NCBI GenBank assembly: GCA_009924735.1 | Contig: RFQZ01000024.1 | Span: 1 to 42,656 of the forward strand | DNA: 42,656 nt | Direction: 5' to 3' | From: Flavobacteriia bacterium | GTDB lineage: Bacteria; Bacteroidota; Bacteroidia; Flavobacteriales_D; Crocinitomicaceae | Shown: positions 15,802 through 23,481 of the stretch, piece after piece | Numbering within the stretch: position 1 is the stretch's first letter | Layout: every line of letters begins with the position of its first letter | Notes under the pieces: generated by a model | The model's input: only the letters and a program-made list of their open reading frames with translations | Database searches by the model: none | Told to the model about the DNA's origin: nothing | Made by a program: the position numbers and the translations under genes

Positions 15802-17376
15802 ATGAAAACATTCCAAGCTCTTGCGATAGTTAAAATTTGCTTTTTCAGCGCTGTAATTTTTTCACAATCCAATTCTGTTTCTGAGAATTGGTGTGCTACA
15901 GAAGGAACTTTAACTACAAATTCCACCATTCACAATGGCCAACGTGTATATAATGGACCTTATTCATTTGTTGGAACGCGAGATCCTCATGAAGGAATGC
16001 CAAAAGGAACAATGTCTGTTAAAGGAACAAAAAAATTAGGTTTGATGCATGGAACTTTTTTAATGGAACGCAAAGGTGCCCATTTTAAAGGTGATCGAAA
16101 TTTTTCCATGAGTGGAGAGTTATATGAAAATGTGATGATTGGCACGTGGAAATTCAAATCAAAACAATACAATTATTTAGCATACAATAATGATAAATTC
16201 ACCTACGATAAAAACTACATATTGGAGTTTAATAAGGTTGGTCAAATAATTAAAGGCACACGCGTCGACAATGATTATTCAACCCTTTCTTTTTTTCAAA
16301 CAGATGAAAATGGTTTCTTGCACGGAAAAATAGTCGATAAATATAAAGAAGACGGTTATTTAGTAGAAGAGGAAGAAATATGGTTTCATGGCATTAAGAT
16401 TTCCTCTAGTAAAAAGGATTTAAAAACAAAAGTAATAATTGGTCAAACCAATTATTTTGTTGATACTAATGTAATCAATGCAAGTAATTTTGTGCCAATT
16501 GAAAATGGATTCATCAATCCAAAATTCGATTATTTTAATGCGACTTGTAAAAATTTGAAAGATAGCCTTGAGAGTCAAAATAAACTTTTAATATCGATGA
16601 AAGAATCTGAAGAATTTAAAAGATATAATTATCTGATTGATGAAAAATTAAATATTGAAAACACTTTGCAAAAATTGCAATCTAACATTGTTTTTAATGA
16701 AAATGAGTTGAAAAAATATTCTGTAAAAATGTATAGTGAAAAATTATATCACTTATTGGAGAACAAATCAATTTTAAAGTCGGATATAAAAATTAAAAAA
16801 GATATTGAAAAGCTTTTTATCAAATTGAAAAAAACAGGTCAAATTGATGAGAGAGGTCTAAATTATTTTACGCTCCAAGGAGACTCTATTACACTCCTTA
16901 AAATATATGATGATGCTTCTTTTGAAGAAATTAAATTTGATAAACATACAGCTAAATCAATTCACAAGATGTTCAACGAAAAAATGCTGTACGTAGATTC
17001 AAATCAAGCGAATGTTAAATTAAATTTATCTAGCATCGATAGTAATTTTTTTATTATTCGATTCAAACTTGAAATATTGAATAAGGAACTTGAAAAAACT
17101 AAGGAACAGTTAAAACAACTTGAGCTAGAAAAAATAAAATTGATTGAATTGCCCGAGATTTACCAGCGAATTGATATGAAATTCAAATATTTTGAAAATG
17201 AACTTAATAAAAATAAAATCTTACTAGAGAAAGAAAAAAGGATTTTGAAAGTGAAATTAGACAGAGAGGCATATAAATATATTTTCAATGAAGTAAATGA
17301 ATTGGGTGATTTATTAGATTGTTTGGAAATTAAATTTGTCTATAAATTACCGTTAATTGGAAAATTAGATAACTAA
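15802..17376 (+). CDS. exported MORN-like / coiled-coil protein (524 aa)
   Basis: The ATG at 15802 is preferred to a GTG at 15754 because it starts a signal peptide (MKTFQALAIVKICFFSAVIFSQ). Residues about 30-220 hold MORN/YwqK-like turns (GPYSFVGT, GLMHGTFLMER, VMIGTWKFKS, GFLHGKIVDKYKEDG, EEIWFHG). From about residue 260 to the end the protein is Lys/Glu/Leu/Asn-rich with long predicted coiled coils (KELEKTKEQLKQLELEKIKL and others). There is no sorting domain and no transmembrane anchor after the signal. Such a head-plus-rod layout suggests a periplasmic or surface structural or scaffolding role, but no function is established. It is strongly AT-rich and convergent with paralogue B 27 bases downstream. 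Confidence 0.7.
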   Translation: MKTFQALAIVKICFFSAVIFSQSNSVSENWCATEGTLTTNSTIHNGQRVYNGPYSFVGTRDPHEGMPKGTMSVKGTKKLGLMHGTFLMERKGAHFKGDRNFSMSGELYENVMIGTWKFKSKQYNYLAYNNDKFTYDKNYILEFNKVGQIIKGTRVDNDYSTLSFFQTDENGFLHGKIVDKYKEDGYLVEEEEIWFHGIKISSSKKDLKTKVIIGQTNYFVDTNVINASNFVPIENGFINPKFDYFNATCKNLKDSLESQNKLLISMKESEEFKRYNYLIDEKLNIENTLQKLQSNIVFNENELKKYSVKMYSEKLYHLLENKSILKSDIKIKKDIEKLFIKLKKTGQIDERGLNYFTLQGDSITLLKIYDDASFEEIKFDKHTAKSIHKMFNEKMLYVDSNQANVKLNLSSIDSNFFIIRFKLEILNKELEKTKEQLKQLELEKIKLIELPEIYQRIDMKFKYFENELNKNKILLEKEKRILKVKLDREAYKYIFNEVNELGDLLDCLEIKFVYKLPLIGKLDN

Positions 17377-17403
17377 CCTTATTCTCCCCACTGCATAGCC
17401 TCA

Positions 17404-18519
17404 TTACCCTTTCGGTTGAAATACCCTCTGTCCCTGAAAATACGTCGCCGCATTTGGGTCCAACAACCGAATTACCTTCGTAGGACTTAAGCCTTCTACA
17501 CCAGGATTAACATGTGCAAAATTTTCCGGATACCGTTGCATGCATGCCACCAGCACCTGTGCTTGAAGCTCCGGGTTAATGCCCAGGGTTTCATAACACG
17601 TATGCAGCATCATGCGCCGTTCATGAAGGTTGGCGGGCTGCATCATCCGGTGAAACAAGGAATAAAACCGCTCCCAATAGGCGTGATCAAATCCCGCTTC
17701 CGCAAAACGATACAACAAATAATAAGCGTAATAGCGAATTTTCGGGAAGACATGTACAGGTACCAAAGCTTGCTCGTCGTATAATGAGTTGCGATAGAGT
17801 ATGGCGCCAAGTTCGACGACCTTTTTCCAATTGCGCTGGTAAAAATAATGCCGTAAAAGCAATGCACTGGCAAAAATATACTCCTGAAGTTCCGCGTGGG
17901 ATCTTTCCGGGTTTAACGGATTTAGGTAACAATGCAGTCCAAATTCGTACTGAGGAATGGTGAAATCGGGGTCTGCCATCAATTCGAAGAATCCTTCACG
18001 AACCACCGGCAGGCCGCTGAATTTCTTAAAAAAAGCAATATTGGAATTCGGGTTTTGTTTCAGGATATTGTAGATTTCCTCGCCCAACAAATGTTTTTTA
18101 TGCTCCGATAAATCGTTGGAAAACTGTTCAAGGAACGGATAAACCGATTTGAAATCCTTGTTGTAAATGCAGAATCTCAAGAGGCTTTTGTGGGCATGAT
18201 GGGGTGCCGTAATCCCTGACAATACCTGAAAGGAATACAATTCTTGGTAAAAATCACAAAATTGGTTCCAATCGCTGAAATCGATGAACTGCGCCAACAG
18301 ATCCAACGTGTGCAAATAGGGCTTATTTTCATTTTGTGGATGCAAGAAGATGCGGTAAAGGGTGTGGGTAGAAACGGTAGTTTGGGACTTTCCCAGCATC
18401 AGCAACCTCAATTGTTCGCACGAATTTTTGTTAACCAAACGGAAATTAATCTGCGCCTCAATCATCCATTTCAGACCATGCACTAAATATTCGGCAAGAG
18501 GATAGGAAGGTTTTGGCAT
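17404..18519 (-). CDS. Bacteroidota 'TLxRxF' N-terminal domain protein, paralogue B (371 aa)
   Basis: Related to the protein at 13848-15113. VSTHTLYRIFLHPQ, then YLHTLDLLAQFIDFSDWNQF, occupies residues about 47-90 and corresponds to ISAHTLARFFGIL...TLDILAKYIGHDTFNHF of paralogue A. The rest is helical, rich in Tyr, His and Arg, with repeated helix pairs like TPR-type folds and no signal peptide. The copies differ in GC content and third-position use, so the duplication is not recent. A regulatory or scaffold role in the cytoplasm is an inference. The end lies 27 bases from the stop of the convergent coiled-coil gene. Confidence 0.7.
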   Translation of the reverse strand: MPKPSYPLAEYLVHGLKWMIEAQINFRLVNKNSCEQLRLLMLGKSQTTVSTHTLYRIFLHPQNENKPYLHTLDLLAQFIDFSDWNQFCDFYQELYSFQVLSGITAPHHAHKSLLRFCIYNKDFKSVYPFLEQFSNDLSEHKKHLLGEEIYNILKQNPNSNIAFFKKFSGLPVVREGFFELMADPDFTIPQYEFGLHCYLNPLNPERSHAELQEYIFASALLLRHYFYQRNWKKVVELGAILYRNSLYDEQALVPVHVFPKIRYYAYYLLYRFAEAGFDHAYWERFYSLFHRMMQPANLHERRMMLHTCYETLGINPELQAQVLVACMQRYPENFAHVNPGVEGLSPTKVIRLLDPNAATYFQGQRVFQPKG

Positions 18520-18710
18520 AAAAGATATGTAATATAAAATTAACCAAATTCAAATAGTCACGTGTGGTCGCGCTTAGATTAAGATGGATTAAGTACATAT
18601 GTAACTAATTTTTTTGTTTCAAAGCCTTTAGTTTTGTTGTGGGAAAAATGAAATTTAATAAAGTAAAAGATGTGGTAGTAATTTACGTGGCGCCATAATA
18701 ATGTAATTAT

Positions 18711-19439
18711 ATGCATACAGCGATGAAACAAATTCTAAATTTATACAGGTCAAAATACCCTTTTGAGTCCTTCTACGACTTGGCATCCGTCAAAATTATG
18801 AAGAACAATAGGCTTTTGGGAGATAATTACCATTATCTCGTCGATAACTCAACCATTATTGATATTGATTTTAAAGCAAACCCGGGGGATATAAGGGTTG
18901 ACCTACCCATTTGGTTTGGGGATCCCTCGAAGGTTAAGCTAAAAGTTATGATATTGGGGCGAGAACCGAGAAATAGCCACGACAAGTACAACATAGAATC
19001 AAGGAATGAACATAAATTTATTTTCGGCACTCCTTTTGGCATAGAATATTGGTCAGAGAAAAATAAATATTACCGGTCATTTAAAAATCTGATTAGAAAC
19101 GATGAGATCTTAACTTATTTTGCGGATGTGGTAAAAGCTTACGAAGTTAAACAAACAAAATCTGAGAGCGACCTCCATGCCAAAGTAGGATTTTGGAAAA
19201 AAGCTGAATTGGAAAATGATAATTTAGTTTTTTTGAAGGCTGAGGTGGATTTATTACAGCCCGATATTATTATTGGTTTAGGAAACGATAGCTATAATTT
19301 CCTCAAAAAGCACTTTGCATCTTCATTTAATGTTCAAAAAGTGATACATCCTAATGCAAGGCAAAATAAGAAAACAGGCATGAACGCATGGGAAACAGCC
19401 GAAATTGAGATAGCCGCAATAATTAAATCACTAAAATAA
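18711..19439 (+). CDS. uracil-DNA-glycosylase-superfamily-like protein (242 aa)
   Basis: The order of motifs resembles the UDG fold: LKVMILGREPRNSHD in place of the 'G.dP' loop, FGTPFG, the LLQPDIIIGLGNDSYNFL strand-helix with GxG, and a C-terminal VIHPNARQN in place of the 'HPS' loop. It lacks the exact GQDPYH and HPSPLS of family-1 enzymes, so it is either a divergent base-excision glycosylase or a relative with another nucleotide role. No signal peptide, so cytoplasmic. The start could also be the ATG at 18723 (MKQILN). A TAGTTTTG box lies at 18629-18636 with no good -33. Its stop coincides with the apparent start of the next gene. Confidence 0.55.
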   Translation: MHTAMKQILNLYRSKYPFESFYDLASVKIMKNNRLLGDNYHYLVDNSTIIDIDFKANPGDIRVDLPIWFGDPSKVKLKVMILGREPRNSHDKYNIESRNEHKFIFGTPFGIEYWSEKNKYYRSFKNLIRNDEILTYFADVVKAYEVKQTKSESDLHAKVGFWKKAELENDNLVFLKAEVDLLQPDIIIGLGNDSYNFLKKHFASSFNVQKVIHPNARQNKKTGMNAWETAEIEIAAIIKSLK

Positions 19440-19894
19440 AACCCAATTTAAAAGCAATACTTTTGATCATGTTGTTGGTTAATTCCATAGGGAGTTGGTC
19501 ACAGGGTAATCTTCAATTCTCTCAAGTTATCAACCTCACTCCCGGCACTACGTATACCGTACCTGCAAATAAAGTGTTAAAAATTGAGTCCTTTACATCA
19601 CAATCTCTTCCAATATATAATACAACTTTGCAATCACAATCGTGCAGTACAATTAATGGTCCCTGCGCTTGTACATGGTCCGCGCAGTCATATTTGAATA
19701 TTGGTTCATTATCTTTTTCACACCAATTTGGTATTACCAGTGTTGCTGGCTATCCTTGCCCTGCTACATATTCTGGTAGTGTTACACTTCCAAATATAGA
19801 TTTCCCAATATGGTTAAACGCAGGTAAACAAATTTCAATACAGAATATAACGGGGGTTTTGTTAACAGCAATAGAGTTTAATATTGTTCCATGA
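19436..19894 (+). CDS. small secreted protein, apparent AUA start
   Basis: The frame has an intact N-terminal signal peptide only if it starts at ATA (19436-19438): KPNLKAILLIMLLVNSIGSWSQ follows. The first ATG in frame (19469) and a TTG (19463) both fall inside the hydrophobic core and would remove the basic N-end. ATA overlaps the preceding gene's stop (AAATAA), where an original ATG would have overlapped a TGA stop, so a single G-to-A change would explain it. The mature protein is about 130 residues, Ser/Thr/Pro-rich, with five Cys (QSCS, PCAC, YPCP) likely in disulfides, and beta-rich. No family is recognised. Confidence 0.6.
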   Translation: MKPNLKAILLIMLLVNSIGSWSQGNLQFSQVINLTPGTTYTVPANKVLKIESFTSQSLPIYNTTLQSQSCSTINGPCACTWSAQSYLNIGSLSFSHQFGITSVAGYPCPATYSGSVTLPNIDFPIWLNAGKQISIQNITGVLLTAIEFNIVP

Positions 19895-19949
19895 TGGCTT
19901 AAATACATGGGATAGTGTTGCGATAAATCTTATTAGAATACATCTGCAT

Positions 19950-20128
19950 TTAAATTCATTCGTAGTATCACAATTGACGAACATTTAATTGGGGCCGATA
20001 TGCACATTAAGGTCGTTGGCGGAAAAGCCTCCGTATTTTGCTTTTCGAAAAGCGATGTAAGAAAAATAAAAGAAATTTTACTTGAGTACAATCAAACGAA
20101 AAAAGGCGGAGGAATTATTTTTTCTTAA
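19950..20128 (+). pseudogene. gene remnant or 42-codon micro-ORF
   Basis: The frame from 20000 (ATG) encodes MHIKVVGGKASVFCFSKSDV and a lysine-rich end to the TAA at 20126. The same frame stays open upstream to about 19941 and reads TSAFKFIRSITIDEHLIGAD, so the protein-like sequence exceeds the ATG and looks like the C-terminal end of a longer decayed gene. Otherwise the 308 bases between the secreted protein and the symporter hold only a promoter near 20190. Confidence 0.35.
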
Positions 20129-20189
20129 CAATGCTTCAACTCTCTACTCCCCCTCTTTCAGCGTAAGTTTATACTTCTGATATCTTCTT

Positions 20190-20197
20190 TATCTTTG
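20190..20197 (+). promoter_or_regulatory. -7 box immediately before the symporter start
   Basis: TATCTTTG, a full match to TAnnTTTG, ends 5 bases before the GTG start at 20203. Only a weak GTTT lies at the -33 position. A leaderless transcript starting at the GTG is implied if the box is used. Confidence 0.45.
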
Positions 20198-20202
20198 CAA
20201 TT

Positions 20203-21747
20203 GTGTGGGTCATTGTCCTTTATTTCCTGGTGATTTTTTCTTTAACCCTTCTTCAAAAAAAAGATTGGCTGCACCCTGCCTTCAAATCCAGTAAAAAAGT
20301 TTCTTGGATCATTTCCGGATTGTCGCTCTACATGCTTTACCTCTCCGTTGACCAAGGACAATTGCTCACGGGGATCATTGCTGAGCATGGCATGCAAGGT
20401 TTGTGGATGGTTTGGGCAGGTTGGCTGGGAATCTTTGTTGTCCCACTGGTTTTTGCTCCATTGTGGCAGAAAATGGACTTCATTACCGACAACCAATTCT
20501 TACGTTTCCGATTTCCGGGAAAAAGTGGAAAAGTGCTGCACCTCTTTCGGGCAATGTATGTCGGTGGATTGGTGGTTTCGTTGTCCCTGTGTTTTCACGT
20601 ATTGGGTTTTGCCCGCGTGTTACAAACCTATTTTGACATTGACCCCAAGGTTTCCCTGTTGCTAACCGGATTGGTATTGTGCTTGTTCGCGTTGAAAAAC
20701 ATCTTCGACCTTAAATTGAAAGTGGATGTATTGCATTCCATCATTTATTTCATAAGCTTCGGTATCATTCTTTTTTCTTTGTGGAAGGCAAACAACGGTT
20801 GGCATGGACTTTTTTCCTTTTTTGAACAACATCCTCAAAAAAAACAACTGTTACCTGCTTCAACGGATTCCAGCGCATGGTTTTCCCTGCTTGTTTTCGT
20901 GGGCGTTCAATGGTGGAGCTGTTATTTATTTGACGGAGGCGGTCCTGAAATGGCAAGGTTCACAGCTGTAAAAGGTAAAAAAAATGCCATCCTAACAGGT
21001 TTGGTTCCGATACTCGTTTCTTTTTTGTTAAGCTTTTTCCTTTTGGGACATATTTTATTGATTTTAGGTTCCACCGATTTAAATGGGAATGAAGAGATTC
21101 AATACATTGAACGTATTTTCGCGGTTGTACCTAAAGCATTGAAAAGCTTTGTTTTATTGGGGTTTTTCGGAATGTTCATTGCAAATGCGGAGTCCTTGAT
21201 GAATTGGGGCGCTTCGTTTCTAACCATCGATGCCTACAAAACGTATGTTCATCCTGCTGCATCCGAAAAACGAATCCGTGCGGTTTCCTTTGCTTCAATG
21301 TTCTTTCTATCACTGTTATCCATCGTTTTCGCATGGCAGATTGAGAGTTTACAGAGCTTGGTAAAACTGACTTTTTCAATTGCCGCGGGGGTCGCTCCGG
21401 TATATATCTTGCGGTGGGTGTGGTTCCGAATCAATGCGTGGTCACAACTGAGTGCCATGTTGAGCTCGGCGCTCTTTACCCTGCTCTACCCAAGTTTTCA
21501 CTCAAGCTTACCGTTCAAGCATTATCCCATGGAAGAATCTCGCGTGCTGGTGGTAACGGTTATCACATCACTTATTTGGATCGTCGTTACCTTTCTTACC
21601 CCGAACCAAAGCGCTGAGGTGAAAATAAGAATGCTTCCCATTGTAGAAAGTCGCAAAACCTTTGTCCGACGGTTGCTCATTGCCTTAAGTTTAGGACTCC
21701 TGCTGTTTCTATTGTCTGCCATAACCTGGTATATTTTAACAAGCTGA
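20203..21747 (+). CDS. sodium:solute symporter family transporter
   Basis: A 514-residue inner-membrane protein with about 13 hydrophobic helices, of the SLC5/SSS type as often seen in Bacteroidota. The first helix WVIVLYFLVIFSLTLL is followed by a KKVSWIISGLSLYMLYLSVDQGQLL segment, where sodium-site residues lie in other members, then GVQWWSCYLFDGGGPEMARF and a conserved ILTGLVPI region. The transported solute cannot be told from sequence. The GTG start at 20203 is supported by the -7 promoter box. The next gene follows after 42 bases. Confidence 0.82.
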   Translation: MWVIVLYFLVIFSLTLLQKKDWLHPAFKSSKKVSWIISGLSLYMLYLSVDQGQLLTGIIAEHGMQGLWMVWAGWLGIFVVPLVFAPLWQKMDFITDNQFLRFRFPGKSGKVLHLFRAMYVGGLVVSLSLCFHVLGFARVLQTYFDIDPKVSLLLTGLVLCLFALKNIFDLKLKVDVLHSIIYFISFGIILFSLWKANNGWHGLFSFFEQHPQKKQLLPASTDSSAWFSLLVFVGVQWWSCYLFDGGGPEMARFTAVKGKKNAILTGLVPILVSFLLSFFLLGHILLILGSTDLNGNEEIQYIERIFAVVPKALKSFVLLGFFGMFIANAESLMNWGASFLTIDAYKTYVHPAASEKRIRAVSFASMFFLSLLSIVFAWQIESLQSLVKLTFSIAAGVAPVYILRWVWFRINAWSQLSAMLSSALFTLLYPSFHSSLPFKHYPMEESRVLVVTVITSLIWIVVTFLTPNQSAEVKIRMLPIVESRKTFVRRLLIALSLGLLLFLLSAITWYILTS

Positions 21748-21789
21748 AAACAATTAATTGCCTCGATTTGTTAGCTTAAAAAAATAGCT

Positions 21790-23187
21790 ATGAAAATATT
21801 GATTCTTGGTCTTTTGGCATTGGTGTTTTCCGCCAATGTGAATGCTCAAACTTTCGTTTCCGGGGGAATCTACCAAAATACAAATTGGACGGTTAACAAC
21901 AGTCCATATGTGGTAACAGGGCCCGTAGTGGTCTTCCCAGGAAACACCTTAACCATTGCGCCCGGGGTACAAATCATTGTGAACAATACGGTTAATGATT
22001 CCATCTACATCGAAACCAGGGGAACCTTAAATATGATGGGAACCGATCAGTTACCGATTAGCATCCGCACACAAATCGATACCACCAACATAGGCTGGCT
22101 TGGATTTATCTGTACTTCATCTCAAGGAGGGGTGTTGAATGCAAATCGTTTCTCCATCTCCAATGCGCAAACGCCCTTTGATTACGAAGCGCCGCTTGCC
22201 CTTTACTCCTATACCAATTGCTCTTTTAACCATTGTGGCCAAGCCATAACCGTAGGAAATGAAACCGTCTTAAACAATTGCCAATTCAGAGGAAACAATG
22301 CTGCCGTTTATGGTTGGAGCTATTTTACTTTGAACAATTGCTTTTTTAAGGACAATGGTACTGCCATCAATGCCTACGCTACAGCCTTTACGATGACGGG
22401 ATCTACATTTTTAGAAAACACCAACGCACTTGTTTTTTCTGCGGGGGTTTTCGATTCTATGTCCATTACCAATTGCCAATTCCTGAACAATGGTACCGCC
22501 ATAAATTTTCCCAACAATGGAAAGATCGAAAATTGTATTTTTTTAGACAACGTTACGGGCATTCAAAGCTCCTATGGTTGTAAAATAAGTAACAACGTAT
22601 TCAATTACAATGAAGTGGCGGTTGACGTGTCTGTTTTGACAGAATTGGTGAACAACCAAATCAATAACAACATAGGTGGCGTAAGAATTTCAGGGATTTC
22701 AAGCGTTGTCAATGCGCCGATTGTTACCAACAACGAAATTTGCGGAAACATCAATTACAATGTAAACAACAATACCAATGTAAATTATTCGCTCTTAACC
22801 AACTGCTTTTGCGGTCTTGATTCTGCAGGAATTGAACAGTCTATCATAGATGGATACGACGATGTAACCAAAGGGCTGATCAATTACCAAATATTTGACA
22901 CTTCTTGCACCATCCTGTTAGGCACCGTATTAAAGTTCAATCAGGTTGCTGGGGTTGCTGCGAATGAAATGGAAGATTTTACTTTTGAAAATCCAGTGGA
23001 AAATACGCTCACATTGCTGAGTACCACTGCCATCAATGAAATAGCGCTTTGTGACTTAAACGGAAAGGTTCTTGTCTTGAAGGCTTTCGCTGCAAATGCA
23101 TTCAATGTATCTGACCTGCGTCCTGGATTCTTTATCCTAAAAAGAGTCAACCAAACTCCGGTTAATCAAAAATTCATCATATACTAA
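21790..23187 (+). CDS. T9SS-exported right-handed beta-helix protein
   Basis: Signal peptide MKILILGLLALVFSANVNAQ, then a short N-terminal module with SGGIYQNTNW. A long beta-helix with Asn ladders runs over residues about 50-380 (NTLTIAPGVQIIVNN, TNCSFNHCGQAI, LNNCFFKDNGTAI, ITNCQFLNNGTAI, IENCIFLDNVTGI). The C-terminal ~75 residues are a T9SS type A sorting domain (FENPVENTLTL, LCDLNGKVL, LRPGFFILKRV). It is secreted and anchored to, or released from, the cell surface; sugar binding or pectate-type activity is common in beta-helices but no catalytic site is seen. The following gene repeats its beginning and end. Confidence 0.82.
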   Translation: MKILILGLLALVFSANVNAQTFVSGGIYQNTNWTVNNSPYVVTGPVVVFPGNTLTIAPGVQIIVNNTVNDSIYIETRGTLNMMGTDQLPISIRTQIDTTNIGWLGFICTSSQGGVLNANRFSISNAQTPFDYEAPLALYSYTNCSFNHCGQAITVGNETVLNNCQFRGNNAAVYGWSYFTLNNCFFKDNGTAINAYATAFTMTGSTFLENTNALVFSAGVFDSMSITNCQFLNNGTAINFPNNGKIENCIFLDNVTGIQSSYGCKISNNVFNYNEVAVDVSVLTELVNNQINNNIGGVRISGISSVVNAPIVTNNEICGNINYNVNNNTNVNYSLLTNCFCGLDSAGIEQSIIDGYDDVTKGLINYQIFDTSCTILLGTVLKFNQVAGVAANEMEDFTFENPVENTLTLLSTTAINEIALCDLNGKVLVLKAFAANAFNVSDLRPGFFILKRVNQTPVNQKFIIY

Positions 23188-23193
23188 TCGCAT

Positions 23194-23481
23194 GTGAAAA
23201 CTACCCTATTCTTTTTAGCGGCGCTTTGTTCATTTTCAATGTTTGCGCAAACCAATGTTTCCGGTGGCATCTACCAAAACACAACATGGTTTGATGGCAG
23301 CCAACTGGTTATAGAAAATACATTGCCTGCTTCCTACAAAGTGATGAACGCATTGGGCATGCAAGTTTCTGAACATCGTTTAAGCAACGGACAGACTCGA
23401 TTAAGCCTTAATGTTCCCTCAGGAATTTACATGATTCAAGGCTCGAATGGAAAAACGGTTAAAGTGTTTATCGGAAACTAA
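23194..23481 (+). CDS. mini T9SS protein: signal peptide plus sorting domain
   Basis: A 95-residue protein from a GTG at 23194, 6 bases after the beta-helix gene; an ATG at 23192 is out of frame. The signal peptide KTTLFFLAALCSFSMFAQ is followed by TNVSGGIYQNTTWFDG, nearly the same as the start of the beta-helix protein. A T9SS type A sorting domain then follows almost directly (YKVMNALGMQVSEHRL, LNVPSGIYMIQ, KTVKVFIGN). The beta-helix body is missing, as if cut from a duplicate. Its stop overlaps the convergent parC stop by four bases. It may be a stand-alone surface peptide, a mimic of the export signal or a degenerate copy. Confidence 0.75.
   Translation: MKTTLFFLAALCSFSMFAQTNVSGGIYQNTTWFDGSQLVIENTLPASYKVMNALGMQVSEHRLSNGQTRLSLNVPSGIYMIQGSNGKTVKVFIGN

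Noticed and set aside
18648..18698. 16-codon leader peptide before the UDG-like gene
   Set aside because: In frame with the gene but ends at a stop, with no attenuator-like structure or repeated regulatory codons seen.
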